From Sandaracinaceae bacterium (GTDB lineage Bacteria > Myxococcota_A > Polyangia > Polyangiales > Houyiibacteriaceae): a DNA stretch of 64,000 bases. The notes under the pieces were generated by a model. That model ran no database searches. It saw nothing but the letters and a program-made list of their open reading frames with translations, and had not been told where the DNA came from. The position numbers were made by a program, and so were the translations under genes. Positions 25,188 to 33,251 of the stretch are shown one piece after another. Position 1 is the first letter of the stretch. Every line of letters starts with the position of its first letter. The stretch lies in NCBI GenBank assembly GCA_016706685.1, contig JADJJE010000051.1, positions 186,001-250,000 of the forward strand. Direction: 5' to 3'.

Positions 25188-26941
25188 GCGCCATGAACAG
25201 CGAGGCGCCAGGCCCCCTGCGCGCCGCCCAGCGCAGCGTCCACGCCGCCGACTACGTCATTGGTGCGGCGCTCGCACTGGCCTACGTGCTGCTCCTGGTG
25301 GGCACCGAGCCCGCCCTCGCCATGAGCCGCGACGAGAGCTTCTACGTGACGGCCGCCGAGGACTACGCCGGCTGGTTCGAGCAGCTCTACCGCGAACCGC
25401 GCGCCGCGCTCGAGCAGGCGGCCGTGGACCGCGCGTGGGACTACAACAACGAGCACCCCCCGCTGGCCAAGTCGGCCTTCGCGCTCTCGTGGCTGCTGGA
25501 CCAGCACTTCGACCTGTTCGAGCGTGACTCGCTGGCGCATCGCTTCCCCGCCATGCTCATGAGCGGGGCGCTGCTGTTCCTGATCTACCTGTTCGGCGCG
25601 CGCGTCTTCGGGCGCCAGGCCGGCGTGTTCGCCGCCGTGAGCTTCGCGCTCTTGCCGCGCGTCTTCTACCACGCGCACCTCAACGCCTTCGACGTGCCCA
25701 TCACCTTGATGATCACGTGGACCACCTACTGCTACTGGCGCTCGCTCACCCGCCCGCGCTGGGCCATCCTCACGGGCATCGCCTTCGGCATGTCGCTGGC
25801 CACCAAGCACAACAGCTGGGTGTTGCCGGGCATCTTCGGCATCCACTTCGCGTGGGTGGCGTGGAACGAGCGCAGCTACCGCAAGGCGCACCCGCGCCTG
25901 CCGGCGCGCCTGTCGCTGGTGCCGCGCTGGCTCTTCAGCATGCTGCTGATCGGCCCCGCGCTGTTCGTGGCCATGTGGCCGTGGCTCTGGCACGACACGC
26001 TCGCGCGCTTCGGCCAGTACGCGGGCTTCCACCTGCACCACGAGTACTACAACATGGCGTACTTCGGGGTGAACTACTTCCAGCCGCCCTTTCCCATCAG
26101 CTACCCGTTCGTGATGATGGCCTACACGGTGCCGCTCACGCTGCTGCTGCTCAGCGCGCTGGCGCTGCTGGAGCGCGCCCGTGCGTTGGTGCCGCGCGCG
26201 TGGCTCGCGCGCCTCTGGCCGCGTGGCAGCTACCAGGCCGACCGGCGCGCCACCGACGTGCTGCTGGTGGGCGCGCTGTTGGCGCCCCTCGTGATCATCG
26301 CGCTTCCCAGCACGCCCATCTTCGGCGGCACCAAGCACTGGTTCCCGTCGTATCCCTTCCTGTGCCTCTACGCGGGCTACGGCTACATGCGGCTGGCCCG
26401 CTTGCTGCGTCCCATGATCGCGCCGCGGCTGGCCGCGCGCGGCCTCGAGGGGCTGGCCGGCACGCCCATGCGGCTGGTGTTCGGCGCCGTGTTGCTGGCC
26501 CCGAGCGCCATCGAGACCATGCACAGCCACCCCTTCGGGCTGTCGCACTACACCTACCTGGCGGGCGGTGTCCCGGGCGCCGCCGACCACGGCATGAACC
26601 GTCAGTTCTGGGGCTTCACCACGGGCAGCGTGGCGCCCTGGCTGCTCACGCAGATGCCCGAGGGCGGCACCGTCTACGTGTGCGACACCACGTTCCAGGC
26701 CGTGAGCATGCTGCACCGCGACGGGGTCTGGCCCGCGTCCATCCGGCCCACGCCCAACTTGGCCAGCGCCGACTTCGTGCTGGTGCACCACGAGCACCAC
26801 TTCGCCGAGGTGGAGTTCCAGGCCTGGGTGGCCTTCGGCTCGCTCACCCCCGCGCACGTGCTCACGTACGACGGGGTCCCCATCGTGACCATCTACGAGA
26901 ACCCACGCCGACGTACACAGCGACGATCAGCGCGCCCGTGA
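25184..26941 (+). CDS. GT39-type (PMT/ArnT-like) membrane glycosyltransferase
   Basis: A 585-residue multipass membrane protein. I prefer the GTG at 25184, which has GAGGAG five bases upstream; the ATG at 25193 is the alternative. After the first helix, SRDESFY (Asp-Glu near residues 50-51) is the catalytic acidic pair of GT-C enzymes in the first periplasmic loop, and NNEHPPLAKS fits the second conserved loop of the PMT/ArnT family. About ten further hydrophobic segments follow (FPAMLMSGALLFLIYLFGARVFG, RWLFSMLLIGPALFVAMWPWLW, FVMMAYTVPLTLLLLSALALL), then a short soluble tail (GGTVYVCDTTFQAV). Such enzymes use lipid-linked sugars to glycosylate proteins or lipids in the periplasm. The last 80 nt overlap the convergent zinc-ribbon gene. 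Confidence 0.85.
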   Translation: MSAMNSEAPGPLRAAQRSVHAADYVIGAALALAYVLLLVGTEPALAMSRDESFYVTAAEDYAGWFEQLYREPRAALEQAAVDRAWDYNNEHPPLAKSAFALSWLLDQHFDLFERDSLAHRFPAMLMSGALLFLIYLFGARVFGRQAGVFAAVSFALLPRVFYHAHLNAFDVPITLMITWTTYCYWRSLTRPRWAILTGIAFGMSLATKHNSWVLPGIFGIHFAWVAWNERSYRKAHPRLPARLSLVPRWLFSMLLIGPALFVAMWPWLWHDTLARFGQYAGFHLHHEYYNMAYFGVNYFQPPFPISYPFVMMAYTVPLTLLLLSALALLERARALVPRAWLARLWPRGSYQADRRATDVLLVGALLAPLVIIALPSTPIFGGTKHWFPSYPFLCLYAGYGYMRLARLLRPMIAPRLAARGLEGLAGTPMRLVFGAVLLAPSAIETMHSHPFGLSHYTYLAGGVPGAADHGMNRQFWGFTTGSVAPWLLTQMPEGGTVYVCDTTFQAVSMLHRDGVWPASIRPTPNLASADFVLVHHEHHFAEVEFQAWVAFGSLTPAHVLTYDGVPIVTIYENPRRRTQRRSARP

Positions 26942-28112
26942 GCACCGCGAGCGCCGTGTAGAAGCTGGTCAACCCTTCCTTGGTCCAGCCGTACTCCATC
27001 ATGAGGCGGTCGAGGTCCCCACCCCCATCGTGGCTGCCGCCGAAGATGGTCCCCGTGGGCAGCAGCGCGCGGCCGAACGCGATGCCGAACCACAGGCGCG
27101 TGGCCGCCACCCACGTGGCGAACGCCGGGAAGATCAGCACCAACCGGAAGAAGTCCCAGCGCAGGCGGTCGGGCATGCGGAAGTAGAAGCTGACGATCAG
27201 CAGCGCGCTCACCCAGAACTCGCCGGCCACGCCGCCCAAGATGGTCCACTCGAAGGAGCGGTCGTTCGAGATGCCCAGCGAGAAGAACCCCAGCAGCAGC
27301 AGGAACAGAGCGGCGAGCGCAACGCCGAAGGGGCGGCGCTCGCGATACGAGTGGACCGCCAAGACGCCCAGCAGGAACACCATGCCGAAGCCCACGAAGA
27401 GCGACTGCTCCTCTTCCCAGAAGGTCACGCCGCAGGGCAGCGGCAGCGCGCGGCGGCTGCTCAGCCAGCTGGGGATGGCGTGGCCCAGCTCGTGGATGAA
27501 GATCTGCGCGGGCAACATGAGCGTCATGGCGCCCTCGCTGCTGGTGATGAGCAGCGCGAACAGCGCGGCCAGCGGATAGGTGCCGAGCTCCAGCCACGGG
27601 TGGTCGAAGGGCACGCGGTCGGGGCGGTCCACGGGCGCGCCGTCGTCGCTTTCACCGCGCAGCACCGCGCGGATCTCGTCGGTGCTGGGGAGCACCTTCG
27701 GCTGCCCCCGCTCCATGGCCTCGTCCACTGTTGCGGCGGGCAGCGAGGTGCGCGAGGTGGCCGAGAGCGACGCCACCGCGCCCTTGCGCTGGCTCCCGCG
27801 CAGGCCGTCCAGCACCGCGCGCGTGAGCAAGACGCCGCCGCACACGCGGCAGCGCAGCAGCTCGCCCGCGTCACACTCCGCCTCGCACACCTCGTGGGTA
27901 TGACAGCTGGGGCAAGTGGCGAAGTCCGTCGCCAGCGGAGGGATCAGCGGCGCCCGGGTCTCGGGAGCATGCCCCACCAGCTTCTCGAGGTCACCGGCGT
28001 CTAGCCAGAGCCGCTCACACGTGGTGCACAGGCCCGCCAGCACGCCCAGCCGCTCGGGCCGGTCCGCCAGCGTGGGGGTCTTGCAGCCCGGGCAGATGCG
28101 GTCGTCGAGCAA
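26862..28112 (-). CDS. Zinc-ribbon membrane protein with HELGH (M50-like) motif
   Basis: A 416-residue protein with a TTG start 12 nt past the pssA stop; no other start is available because a stop codon lies in frame just upstream. The N-terminus has zinc-ribbon pairs: CPGC (7-10), CTTC (29-32), CPSC (67-70) and CRVC (88-91). Helices begin near 175, and IFIHELGHAIP at residues 205-214 is a zinc-metalloprotease motif set in a membrane segment, as in site-2 protease/M50-type proteins. A second conserved Asp for metal binding (LDRLMMEYG or similar) is less clear. It could process membrane proteins. The C-terminal 26 codons lie opposite the end of the GT39 gene. Confidence 0.7.
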   Translation of the reverse strand: MLDDRICPGCKTPTLADRPERLGVLAGLCTTCERLWLDAGDLEKLVGHAPETRAPLIPPLATDFATCPSCHTHEVCEAECDAGELLRCRVCGGVLLTRAVLDGLRGSQRKGAVASLSATSRTSLPAATVDEAMERGQPKVLPSTDEIRAVLRGESDDGAPVDRPDRVPFDHPWLELGTYPLAALFALLITSSEGAMTLMLPAQIFIHELGHAIPSWLSSRRALPLPCGVTFWEEEQSLFVGFGMVFLLGVLAVHSYRERRPFGVALAALFLLLLGFFSLGISNDRSFEWTILGGVAGEFWVSALLIVSFYFRMPDRLRWDFFRLVLIFPAFATWVAATRLWFGIAFGRALLPTGTIFGGSHDGGGDLDRLMMEYGWTKEGLTSFYTALAVLTGALIVAVYVGVGSRRWSRWGPRRT

Positions 28113-28124
28113 GGACGCCCCCGG

Positions 28125-28967
28125 CTAGAGGACGTTGGGCTCGTCTACGTGGTCGGCGTCCGCGTCGTCGTCTTCCAGCTCGTCCACCACCGGGGGACCG
28201 GCCGCGAGACTGCGCTCCGGCCCGCGCACCATGGAGATGATGGTCTCCACGATGCCGATGAGCACGTAGCTGGCCAGCAGCCAGACCAGCGCGATGGACG
28301 CGTGGTAGCGCAGCGCGAGGAACGCCGTGGAGCCCACCGCCAGCGCCACGAACAGGACGGTGCGCGCCGACAGCTTGAGGTCTTTGAACGAGCGGAAGCG
28401 CACCGTGCTGACCATGAAGAACGAGAGCGTGACGACCACGCCCGCGATGAGCACCGTGGTGCCGAACAGGCGCGTGTCCGTGGCGGTGTTGGCCACCACC
28501 AGCGAGATCAAGATGCCTGCCGCCGCCGGGATGGGCAGGCCCAGGATGTACTTGCCCGGCTTCTTGGGCGCGCCGCTCTCTTCCGTGGCCAGCACGTTGA
28601 AGCGCGCGAGGCGGATGGTGCCGCAGGCCACGTAGCCGAAGGCGATGGCGATGCCGACCGCGCCCAGCTTGTGGAGGGACCAGCGGTAGACCAGCACGCC
28701 CGTGGCGACGCCGAACGAGATGACGTCGGCCAGCGAGTCCAGCTGCACCCCGATGGCGCTCTGCGTCTTGGTCATGCGCGCCACGCGTCCGTCGATGGTG
28801 TCGAAGAACATGGCGAACACGATGAGCAGCGCGGCGCGGTAGTAGTCGTCGTCCGTGGCCTCGGGGCCACCGCAGACCAGCACCGCGTAGAACCCGCAGA
28901 GCACGCTCGAGAGCGTGAACAGGTTCGGCAGGATGAACAGGCTGCGCCGGAGGTCGACTTTCTTCAT
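28125..28967 (-). CDS. pssA: CDP-diacylglycerol-serine O-phosphatidyltransferase
   Basis: A 280-residue membrane enzyme of the CDP-alcohol phosphatidyltransferase family, making phosphatidylserine from CDP-diacylglycerol and serine at the inner membrane. The motif DG-x2-AR-x8-G-x3-D-x3-D is complete (D59, G60, A63, R64, G73, D77, D81), within FDTIDGRVARMTKTQSAIG. NLFTLSSVLCGFYAVL at the N-terminus and GTIRLARFNV then GLPIPAAAGILISL fit the PssA branch. Eight or so hydrophobic segments are present. The last 25 residues are acidic (EDDDADADHVDEP) and cytoplasmic. It is followed by the zinc-ribbon protease gene, probably in one operon. Confidence 0.9.
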   Translation of the reverse strand: MKKVDLRRSLFILPNLFTLSSVLCGFYAVLVCGGPEATDDDYYRAALLIVFAMFFDTIDGRVARMTKTQSAIGVQLDSLADVISFGVATGVLVYRWSLHKLGAVGIAIAFGYVACGTIRLARFNVLATEESGAPKKPGKYILGLPIPAAAGILISLVVANTATDTRLFGTTVLIAGVVVTLSFFMVSTVRFRSFKDLKLSARTVLFVALAVGSTAFLALRYHASIALVWLLASYVLIGIVETIISMVRGPERSLAAGPPVVDELEDDDADADHVDEPNVL

Positions 28968-29039
28968 CGCCTGGGCACGCTATCACGGCTCGCTGCGGAT
29001 TGCATGAGCGGTGCTCGGCCGGCGGGAGCCAGCCCGGCC

Positions 29040-29420
29040 TCAGGGCAGCGGCGGCGTGGGGGTCAGGGTCTTGAAGAGCTGGTGGAAGCCCCACACCTCG
29101 ATGGCGCGCAGGCTGCCGAACTGGACGCCGAAGCCATCTGGCTTGTTCCAGCGCACGATGCCCTCGCAGACGGTGTCTTCCTTGAGCGACGGGAGGCGGA
29201 ACGTGACCTTCACGGTGGTGCCGTAGGGCACCTGCAGCTCGGACAGCAGGTACATGCCGCCCAGGCTCACGTTCTGTGTGCGCGTGGGAACGGGCTCGGC
29301 CGCCTCACCCTCGACGCCCTGAGGCGCGATGAGGACGGGCAGGTCACAGTCGTATCGCTCATGAACGCGGCGTCCAGTCACCAAGTACCTCGCAGCGACC
29401 GCTACCGGCCGGGCCAACAA
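29040..29420 (-). CDS. PilZ-domain protein
   Basis: A 126-residue soluble protein that is essentially one PilZ domain. The c-di-GMP-binding residues are visible as R18-V-H-E-R22 (RxxxR) and N50-V-S-L-G-G55 ((D/N)xSxxG). A beta-barrel follows with LQVPYGTTVKVTFRLPS, VCEGIVRWN and FGVQFGSL. Such stand-alone PilZ proteins relay the second messenger cyclic di-GMP to motility or envelope targets. No cyclase or phosphodiesterase is nearby. Confidence 0.85.
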   Translation of the reverse strand: MLARPVAVAARYLVTGRRVHERYDCDLPVLIAPQGVEGEAAEPVPTRTQNVSLGGMYLLSELQVPYGTTVKVTFRLPSLKEDTVCEGIVRWNKPDGFGVQFGSLRAIEVWGFHQLFKTLTPTPPLP

Positions 29421-29499
29421 TGAGCCTTGGAGTTAGCCCCGACGCCGCTTCAAGTCAACCGCCAACCACGCCCGTCGCTCTGCTATCCTGGCGCATCCC

Positions 29500-30363
29500 A
29501 TGACCGTGAGCGCCATGCCCGAGGACACCAAGGCCCCCCGTCGGGGGCGCGGCCTGACGCCCTCTGGGGCCCGCCTGATCGTCACCACCGTGGCCGCCAG
29601 CTGCGCGTTCGTGGTGCTGGCGCTGCCGCGTCCGGTGGCTCCCCAGCCGCCCGTCCTGTTCCCCGCCGACGCCGAGCGCGAGCTGCCCGAGACGCTGGCC
29701 CGCGAGCAGGAACAAGCCCGTGCCGCACAGGGTCTCACGGGCCAGGCGTTCGAGCGGCTGCAGCGGCTCGAGGCCGAGCAGGGGCGCGCCGAAGTGGGCC
29801 CGGGCGAGCCCGCCGGCGTGTCGCAGGAGCGGCACCTCGGCCTCATGCGGCTGCTGGTGCTGGTGGAGCGCGAGCACGAAGGGGCCACCGTGGCGTTGCG
29901 TGCCGAGGCGCTGGTCGGGCTGTGGCCCGCGCTGCGCGGTGCGCTCGAGCCCACGGCCGAGCAAGAGGCGCTTGGCAGCTTCCCGCGCATGCTGGAGCGC
30001 TACGGTGCCGCACGCGATGGCCGCCGCCTGGCTCCCAAGAGCGTGGTGCACGCCATGTTCAAGGCGCGCTGGAACGTGCTGCACGGGCTCGACCAGACCG
30101 ACGGCTTCACGCCCGCCGAGGCGCGCGCCTTCTGGGGCTGGGCGGCCGCCAACGCGCCGGCCGAGGCGCACGCGCTGCGCCTCGAGGCCATTCGCGGGTA
30201 CGCCGAGGCCGATGGTCCAGCCACGCGCGAGCTGGTGGCCTACGGCGCCTACCACGCCGAAGAGTACGCTCGCGCCGCGCGGCTCTACGACGAACTCTTC
30301 GAAGAGACGGGATTCCTTCGGCACCGGAATCACGGGCGCGCGGCGCTGCTGGCGAGCGAGTAA
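29500..30363 (+). CDS. Membrane-anchored helical protein, unknown function
   Basis: A 287-residue protein with one membrane helix near the N-terminus (RLIVTTVAASCAFVVLALP, residues 25-43). The remainder is alpha-helical with Glu/Ala/Arg-rich stretches and ends in helices such as RELVAYGAYHAEEYARAARLYDELFEETG, which resembles a TPR-type repeat. No motif names a function. It precedes the AIM24 cluster with a 52-nt gap on the same strand. Confidence 0.55.
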   Translation: MTVSAMPEDTKAPRRGRGLTPSGARLIVTTVAASCAFVVLALPRPVAPQPPVLFPADAERELPETLAREQEQARAAQGLTGQAFERLQRLEAEQGRAEVGPGEPAGVSQERHLGLMRLLVLVEREHEGATVALRAEALVGLWPALRGALEPTAEQEALGSFPRMLERYGAARDGRRLAPKSVVHAMFKARWNVLHGLDQTDGFTPAEARAFWGWAAANAPAEAHALRLEAIRGYAEADGPATRELVAYGAYHAEEYARAARLYDELFEETGFLRHRNHGRAALLASE

Positions 30364-30415
30364 CCGCGCAAACGACGCTTGATTTCTACGGCCAGACTGG
30401 AGTACCAGTGGCCGC

Positions 30416-31170
30416 ATGGAAGCTGCTCCCGCGACCGCGCCCTACGCGCCCCAGATGGTCCACGCTCCGAGCGGTGTGCCGCACGAGATCACGCACGGGC
30501 CGTCCTTCGCCATGCTGCGTGTGGACCTGCCCGCCAACGTGGAGGTGGTCACCGAGGCCGGCTCCATGGTGGCGCGCCACAGCCACGTGAAGATGGACGT
30601 CAAGCTCAACGCCGGCTCGGCGTCGGGCTTCTTCGCCAAGTTCAAGGCCTTCATGATCGCCATGATCCGCAAGATCATCGGCGGCGAGACCTTCTTCGTG
30701 AACCACTTCTCGTCGGCCAACGGCGGCAGTGTGTGGATCGCCCCGCAGATGTCGGGCCAGATCACGCACCGCCGCATGAACGGCGAGACGCTCACGCTCA
30801 GCTCGGGCGCGTTCCTCGCCTCGGTCGGCACGTTCGACGTGAAGATGAAGTTCGGCGGCATCCGCAGCCTGCTGGCCAAGGAGGGCGCGTTCTTCCTCAA
30901 ATCCAGGGCCAGGGCGACCTCTGGTTCAACAGCTACGGCGGCGTGCACGCGGTGCCCGTCAACGGCCAGTACCTGGTGGACAACGGCCACCTGGTGGGCT
31001 TCGAGGGCAACCTCACGTTCGACATCAAGACCGCGGGCGGTGGCCTGATGGGCTTCATGGCGTCGGGCGAGGGCCTGGTCTGTCAGTTCAACGGCACGGG
31101 CACGGTCTACCTGCAGTCGCGCAACACGGGCGCGCTGGTGGACTGGATCACCCGGCTCCTTCCTCTTTGA
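30416..31170 (+). pseudogene. AIM24-family protein, copy 1 (frameshifted)
   Basis: The first of three tandem AIM24 (DUF124/TIGR00266-type) genes. The first frame runs MEAAPATAPYAPQMVHAPSG to GAFFLK, then the family continues one base out of phase with IQGQGDLWFNSYGGVHAVPVNG to the stop at 31170. Alignment with copies 2 and 3 predicts an L-K-I-Q joint at about nt 30896-30905, which needs AAAA where the sequence has AAA. One missing A in a run would restore a 251-residue protein, so a homopolymer sequencing error is likely. If real, the gene is dead or truncated. AIM24-like proteins are beta-helical proteins of unknown bacterial role. Confidence 0.7.
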
Positions 31171-31191
31171 TCCCAGCGCGGAGTCTCAAGC

Positions 31192-31866
31192 ATGCAATTC
31201 GAGATCGCATACAGGCCCGGCCAGTCCATGGCGCGGGCGGTCCTCGCCCCCGGGGAGCAGCTGGTGGCCGAGTCCGGCGCCATGGTGGGCATGTCCACCA
31301 ACGTGCACATGGAGACGAGCGCGGGCGGCATGAAGGCGGGCTTGAAGCGCCTGTTCGGCGGCGAGTCGTTCTTCCGCAACACCTTCACCGCGCAGGGCGG
31401 CCCCGGCGAGGTGCTGCTGGGCCAGGTGCTGTGCGGCGACATGATCGCGCTCGACATGAACGCCGAGGGCTACTTCGTGCAGTCGGCCAGCTACATCGCT
31501 AGCTCCGCCGGCGTGAACATCGACACCAAGGTGGGCGGCTTCCGCAGCTTCTTCGCCGGCGAGGGCGTCTTCGTGCTCAAAGCCACCGCGTCGGCCCCCG
31601 GCCAGCTGCTGGTGGGGGCCTTCGGCGGCATCCAAGAGCTGCGCTGCGACGGCAACATCGTCATCGACACGGGGCACCTGGTCGCGTGGGACGCGGGCCT
31701 CCAGTACAAGGTGGGCAAGAGCGCCGAGGGCTGGCTCGACAGCTTCCTCTCGGGCGAGGGCCTGGTGTGTCACTTCAGCGGCCAGGGCCGCATCTGGATT
31801 CAAACCCGCAACCCCGTGGAATACGGGCGCGGCGTGGGGGCCATGCTGCCCCCGCGGGAGGCCTGA
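31192..31866 (+). CDS. AIM24-family protein, copy 2
   Basis: A 224-residue intact member of the AIM24 (DUF124) family. Hallmarks are the start MQFEIAYRPGQSMARAVLAPGEQLVAESGAMVGMS, a repeat of Gly-rich turns, KAGLKRLFGGESFFRNTFTAQGG, LLVGAFGGIQEL, LVAWDAGLQYKV and GEGLVCHFSGQGRIWIQTRNP at the C-terminus. It has no signal peptide or membrane helix. In yeast the distant Aim24 protein is mitochondrial; bacterial members are uncharacterised. It begins 22 nt after copy 1 and 3 nt before copy 3, so the three make an operon. Confidence 0.85.
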   Translation: MQFEIAYRPGQSMARAVLAPGEQLVAESGAMVGMSTNVHMETSAGGMKAGLKRLFGGESFFRNTFTAQGGPGEVLLGQVLCGDMIALDMNAEGYFVQSASYIASSAGVNIDTKVGGFRSFFAGEGVFVLKATASAPGQLLVGAFGGIQELRCDGNIVIDTGHLVAWDAGLQYKVGKSAEGWLDSFLSGEGLVCHFSGQGRIWIQTRNPVEYGRGVGAMLPPREA

Positions 31867-31868
31867 GC

Positions 31869-32555
31869 ATGCAGTACCAGCTGGTGGACAAGCCCGACTT
31901 CGCCGTCATTCAGGTGCGCTTCGATCAACCCGGTGAGCAGCTCATCGCGGAGTCGGGCGCCATGGTGGCGCGTGACGCCGGCATCGAGATGAAGAGCTCC
32001 ATCCAGGGGGGCTTGGGCGGCGCGCTCAAGCGCAAGATGCTGGGCGGCGAGAGCCTCTTCCAGAACACGTTCACGGCCACGCAGGCCGGGCAGAGCATCT
32101 GGCTCGCGCCCGCGCCCGAGGGCGACATCGTGAACCTGGACATGAACGGGCAGCACGAGCTCATGCTCAACTCGGGGGCCTACCTGGCGTCGGCGCCCAC
32201 GGTGAACCTCGACACCAAGTGGGGCGGCGCCAAGGGCTTCTTCAGCGGCACCGGCTTCTTCCTGCTCAAGTGCTCGGGCCACGGCCCGCTCTTCTTCAAC
32301 GCCTTCGGCGGCATCCACGCGGTGGACGTGGGCCCCGCCGGGTACATCGTGGACACCGACCACGTGGTGGGCTTCACCACCGGCCTCAACTACCAGGTCA
32401 CCAAGGTGGGCGGCCTCAAGAGCCTGTTCCTCGGCGGCGAGGGTCTGGTCTGCCGCTTCCAGGGGCAGGGCCGCCTGTGGATCTCCACGCGCGCCCCGGG
32501 CGGGCTCGCGTCGTTCCTGCACCCGTTCCGGCGGGTGAAGCCGAAGAGCAACTAG
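31869..32555 (+). CDS. AIM24-family protein, copy 3
   Basis: A 228-residue paralogue of copies 1 and 2, starting MQYQLVDKPDFAVIQVRFDQPGEQLIAESGAMVARDAGIEM. It keeps KRKMLGGESLFQNTFTATQAG, FFLLKCSGHGPLFFNAFGGIHAV, GYIVDTDHVVGFTTGL and GEGLVCRFQGQGRLWISTRAPG. Only three bases separate its start from the stop of copy 2, indicating coupling. The C-terminal tail is basic (RRVKPKSN). A hexamer foldback begins 26 nt past the stop. Confidence 0.85.
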   Translation: MQYQLVDKPDFAVIQVRFDQPGEQLIAESGAMVARDAGIEMKSSIQGGLGGALKRKMLGGESLFQNTFTATQAGQSIWLAPAPEGDIVNLDMNGQHELMLNSGAYLASAPTVNLDTKWGGAKGFFSGTGFFLLKCSGHGPLFFNAFGGIHAVDVGPAGYIVDTDHVVGFTTGLNYQVTKVGGLKSLFLGGEGLVCRFQGQGRLWISTRAPGGLASFLHPFRRVKPKSN

Positions 32556-32580
32556 CCAAAGCCCGCGATCACGGCCCACG

Positions 32581-33178
32581 TAGTCGTAGTCGTAGTCGTG
32601 GACGTTGACGTGGTCGTCCTCGTGCTCGTTGACGTGCTCGTGCTCGTGCTCGTACTCGTCGGCCTTGACGGCGACGACCCCGTGAGCGCGACCCAGCCGA
32701 GCTCTCTGGCACTGATGCGCTGGGCCGCTTGGATCGGGAATTAGTCCAAAAAACAAGGACAATTGGCACCCCGGGTTGAAACGGTTGAAACCCGGGGCAG
32801 CATCCCAGGCCTGGGCAGGAGCGGAAGTCCCCCCCTCCGGGGGCGGACTGCGAAGTCGAGAAGCTGGCTCCGTTGTCGCGGTGGTGCTCGGACGACTCGA
32901 GCTCGGGACCCGAGGGGCCGCCGAATTTCGTGAGCGCAGTCCTCCACGAAGGGGGGACTTCCGCTTCATTCGGGGCCTGGGATGCTGCCCCCGAACTTCA
33001 GTAACTTCAGTCCGGGGTGCTAAATGAGCCTTGAATCAAGGGCTATGGTGAGGATCGGCCGAGCTCTGTCGAGCCCTGGGTCGTCGCCTTCGTCGTCGAG
33101 GCCACGAATACGAGCACGAGCACGAGCACGTCAACGAGCACGAGGACGTCCACGTCCACGTCAACGTCAACGTTCCTC
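32581..33178. repeat. Foldback B: hexamer-phased outer inverted arms
   Basis: The left arm (about 32581-32676) and right arm (about 33080-33178) are inverted copies made of CG-starting hexamers such as CGTAGT, CGTGCT, CGTTGA and CGTCCT. A 40-nt core pairs perfectly: 32615-32654 with 33109-33148. Further in, GGGTCGTCGCC on the right matches the end of the left arm. The left arm starts 26 nt past the AIM24 stop. The arms share units with foldback C, and the left end CCTTGACGGCGACG is also present in foldback A. Another, unrelated inverted pair is nested inside. Confidence 0.8.
32766..33021. repeat. Nested 70-nt inverted repeat inside foldback B
   Basis: Positions 32766-32834 and 32952-33021 are inverted copies, roughly 80% identical. 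They share GCACCCCGG at the outer end, GGGGCAGCATCCCAGGC in the middle and GCGGAAGTCCCCCC at the inner end. The 117 nt between contain a further GGACTGCG/CGCAGTCC dyad. The composition is unlike the hexamer arms, so this may be a separate small element inserted between them. Confidence 0.75.
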
Positions 33179-33251
33179 CACGTCCACGTGGGAGGAGGAT
33201 TCAGCTGCGGTGGTCGACTCCCGCGAGCCACGCTGATAGAAAGCGGGCTCC

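Noticed and set aside
24926..26857. A 643-codon minus-strand frame opposite the GT39 gene
   Set aside because: Glu/His/Arg-rich shadow; the opposite strand encodes membrane helices with the GT-C acidic motif.
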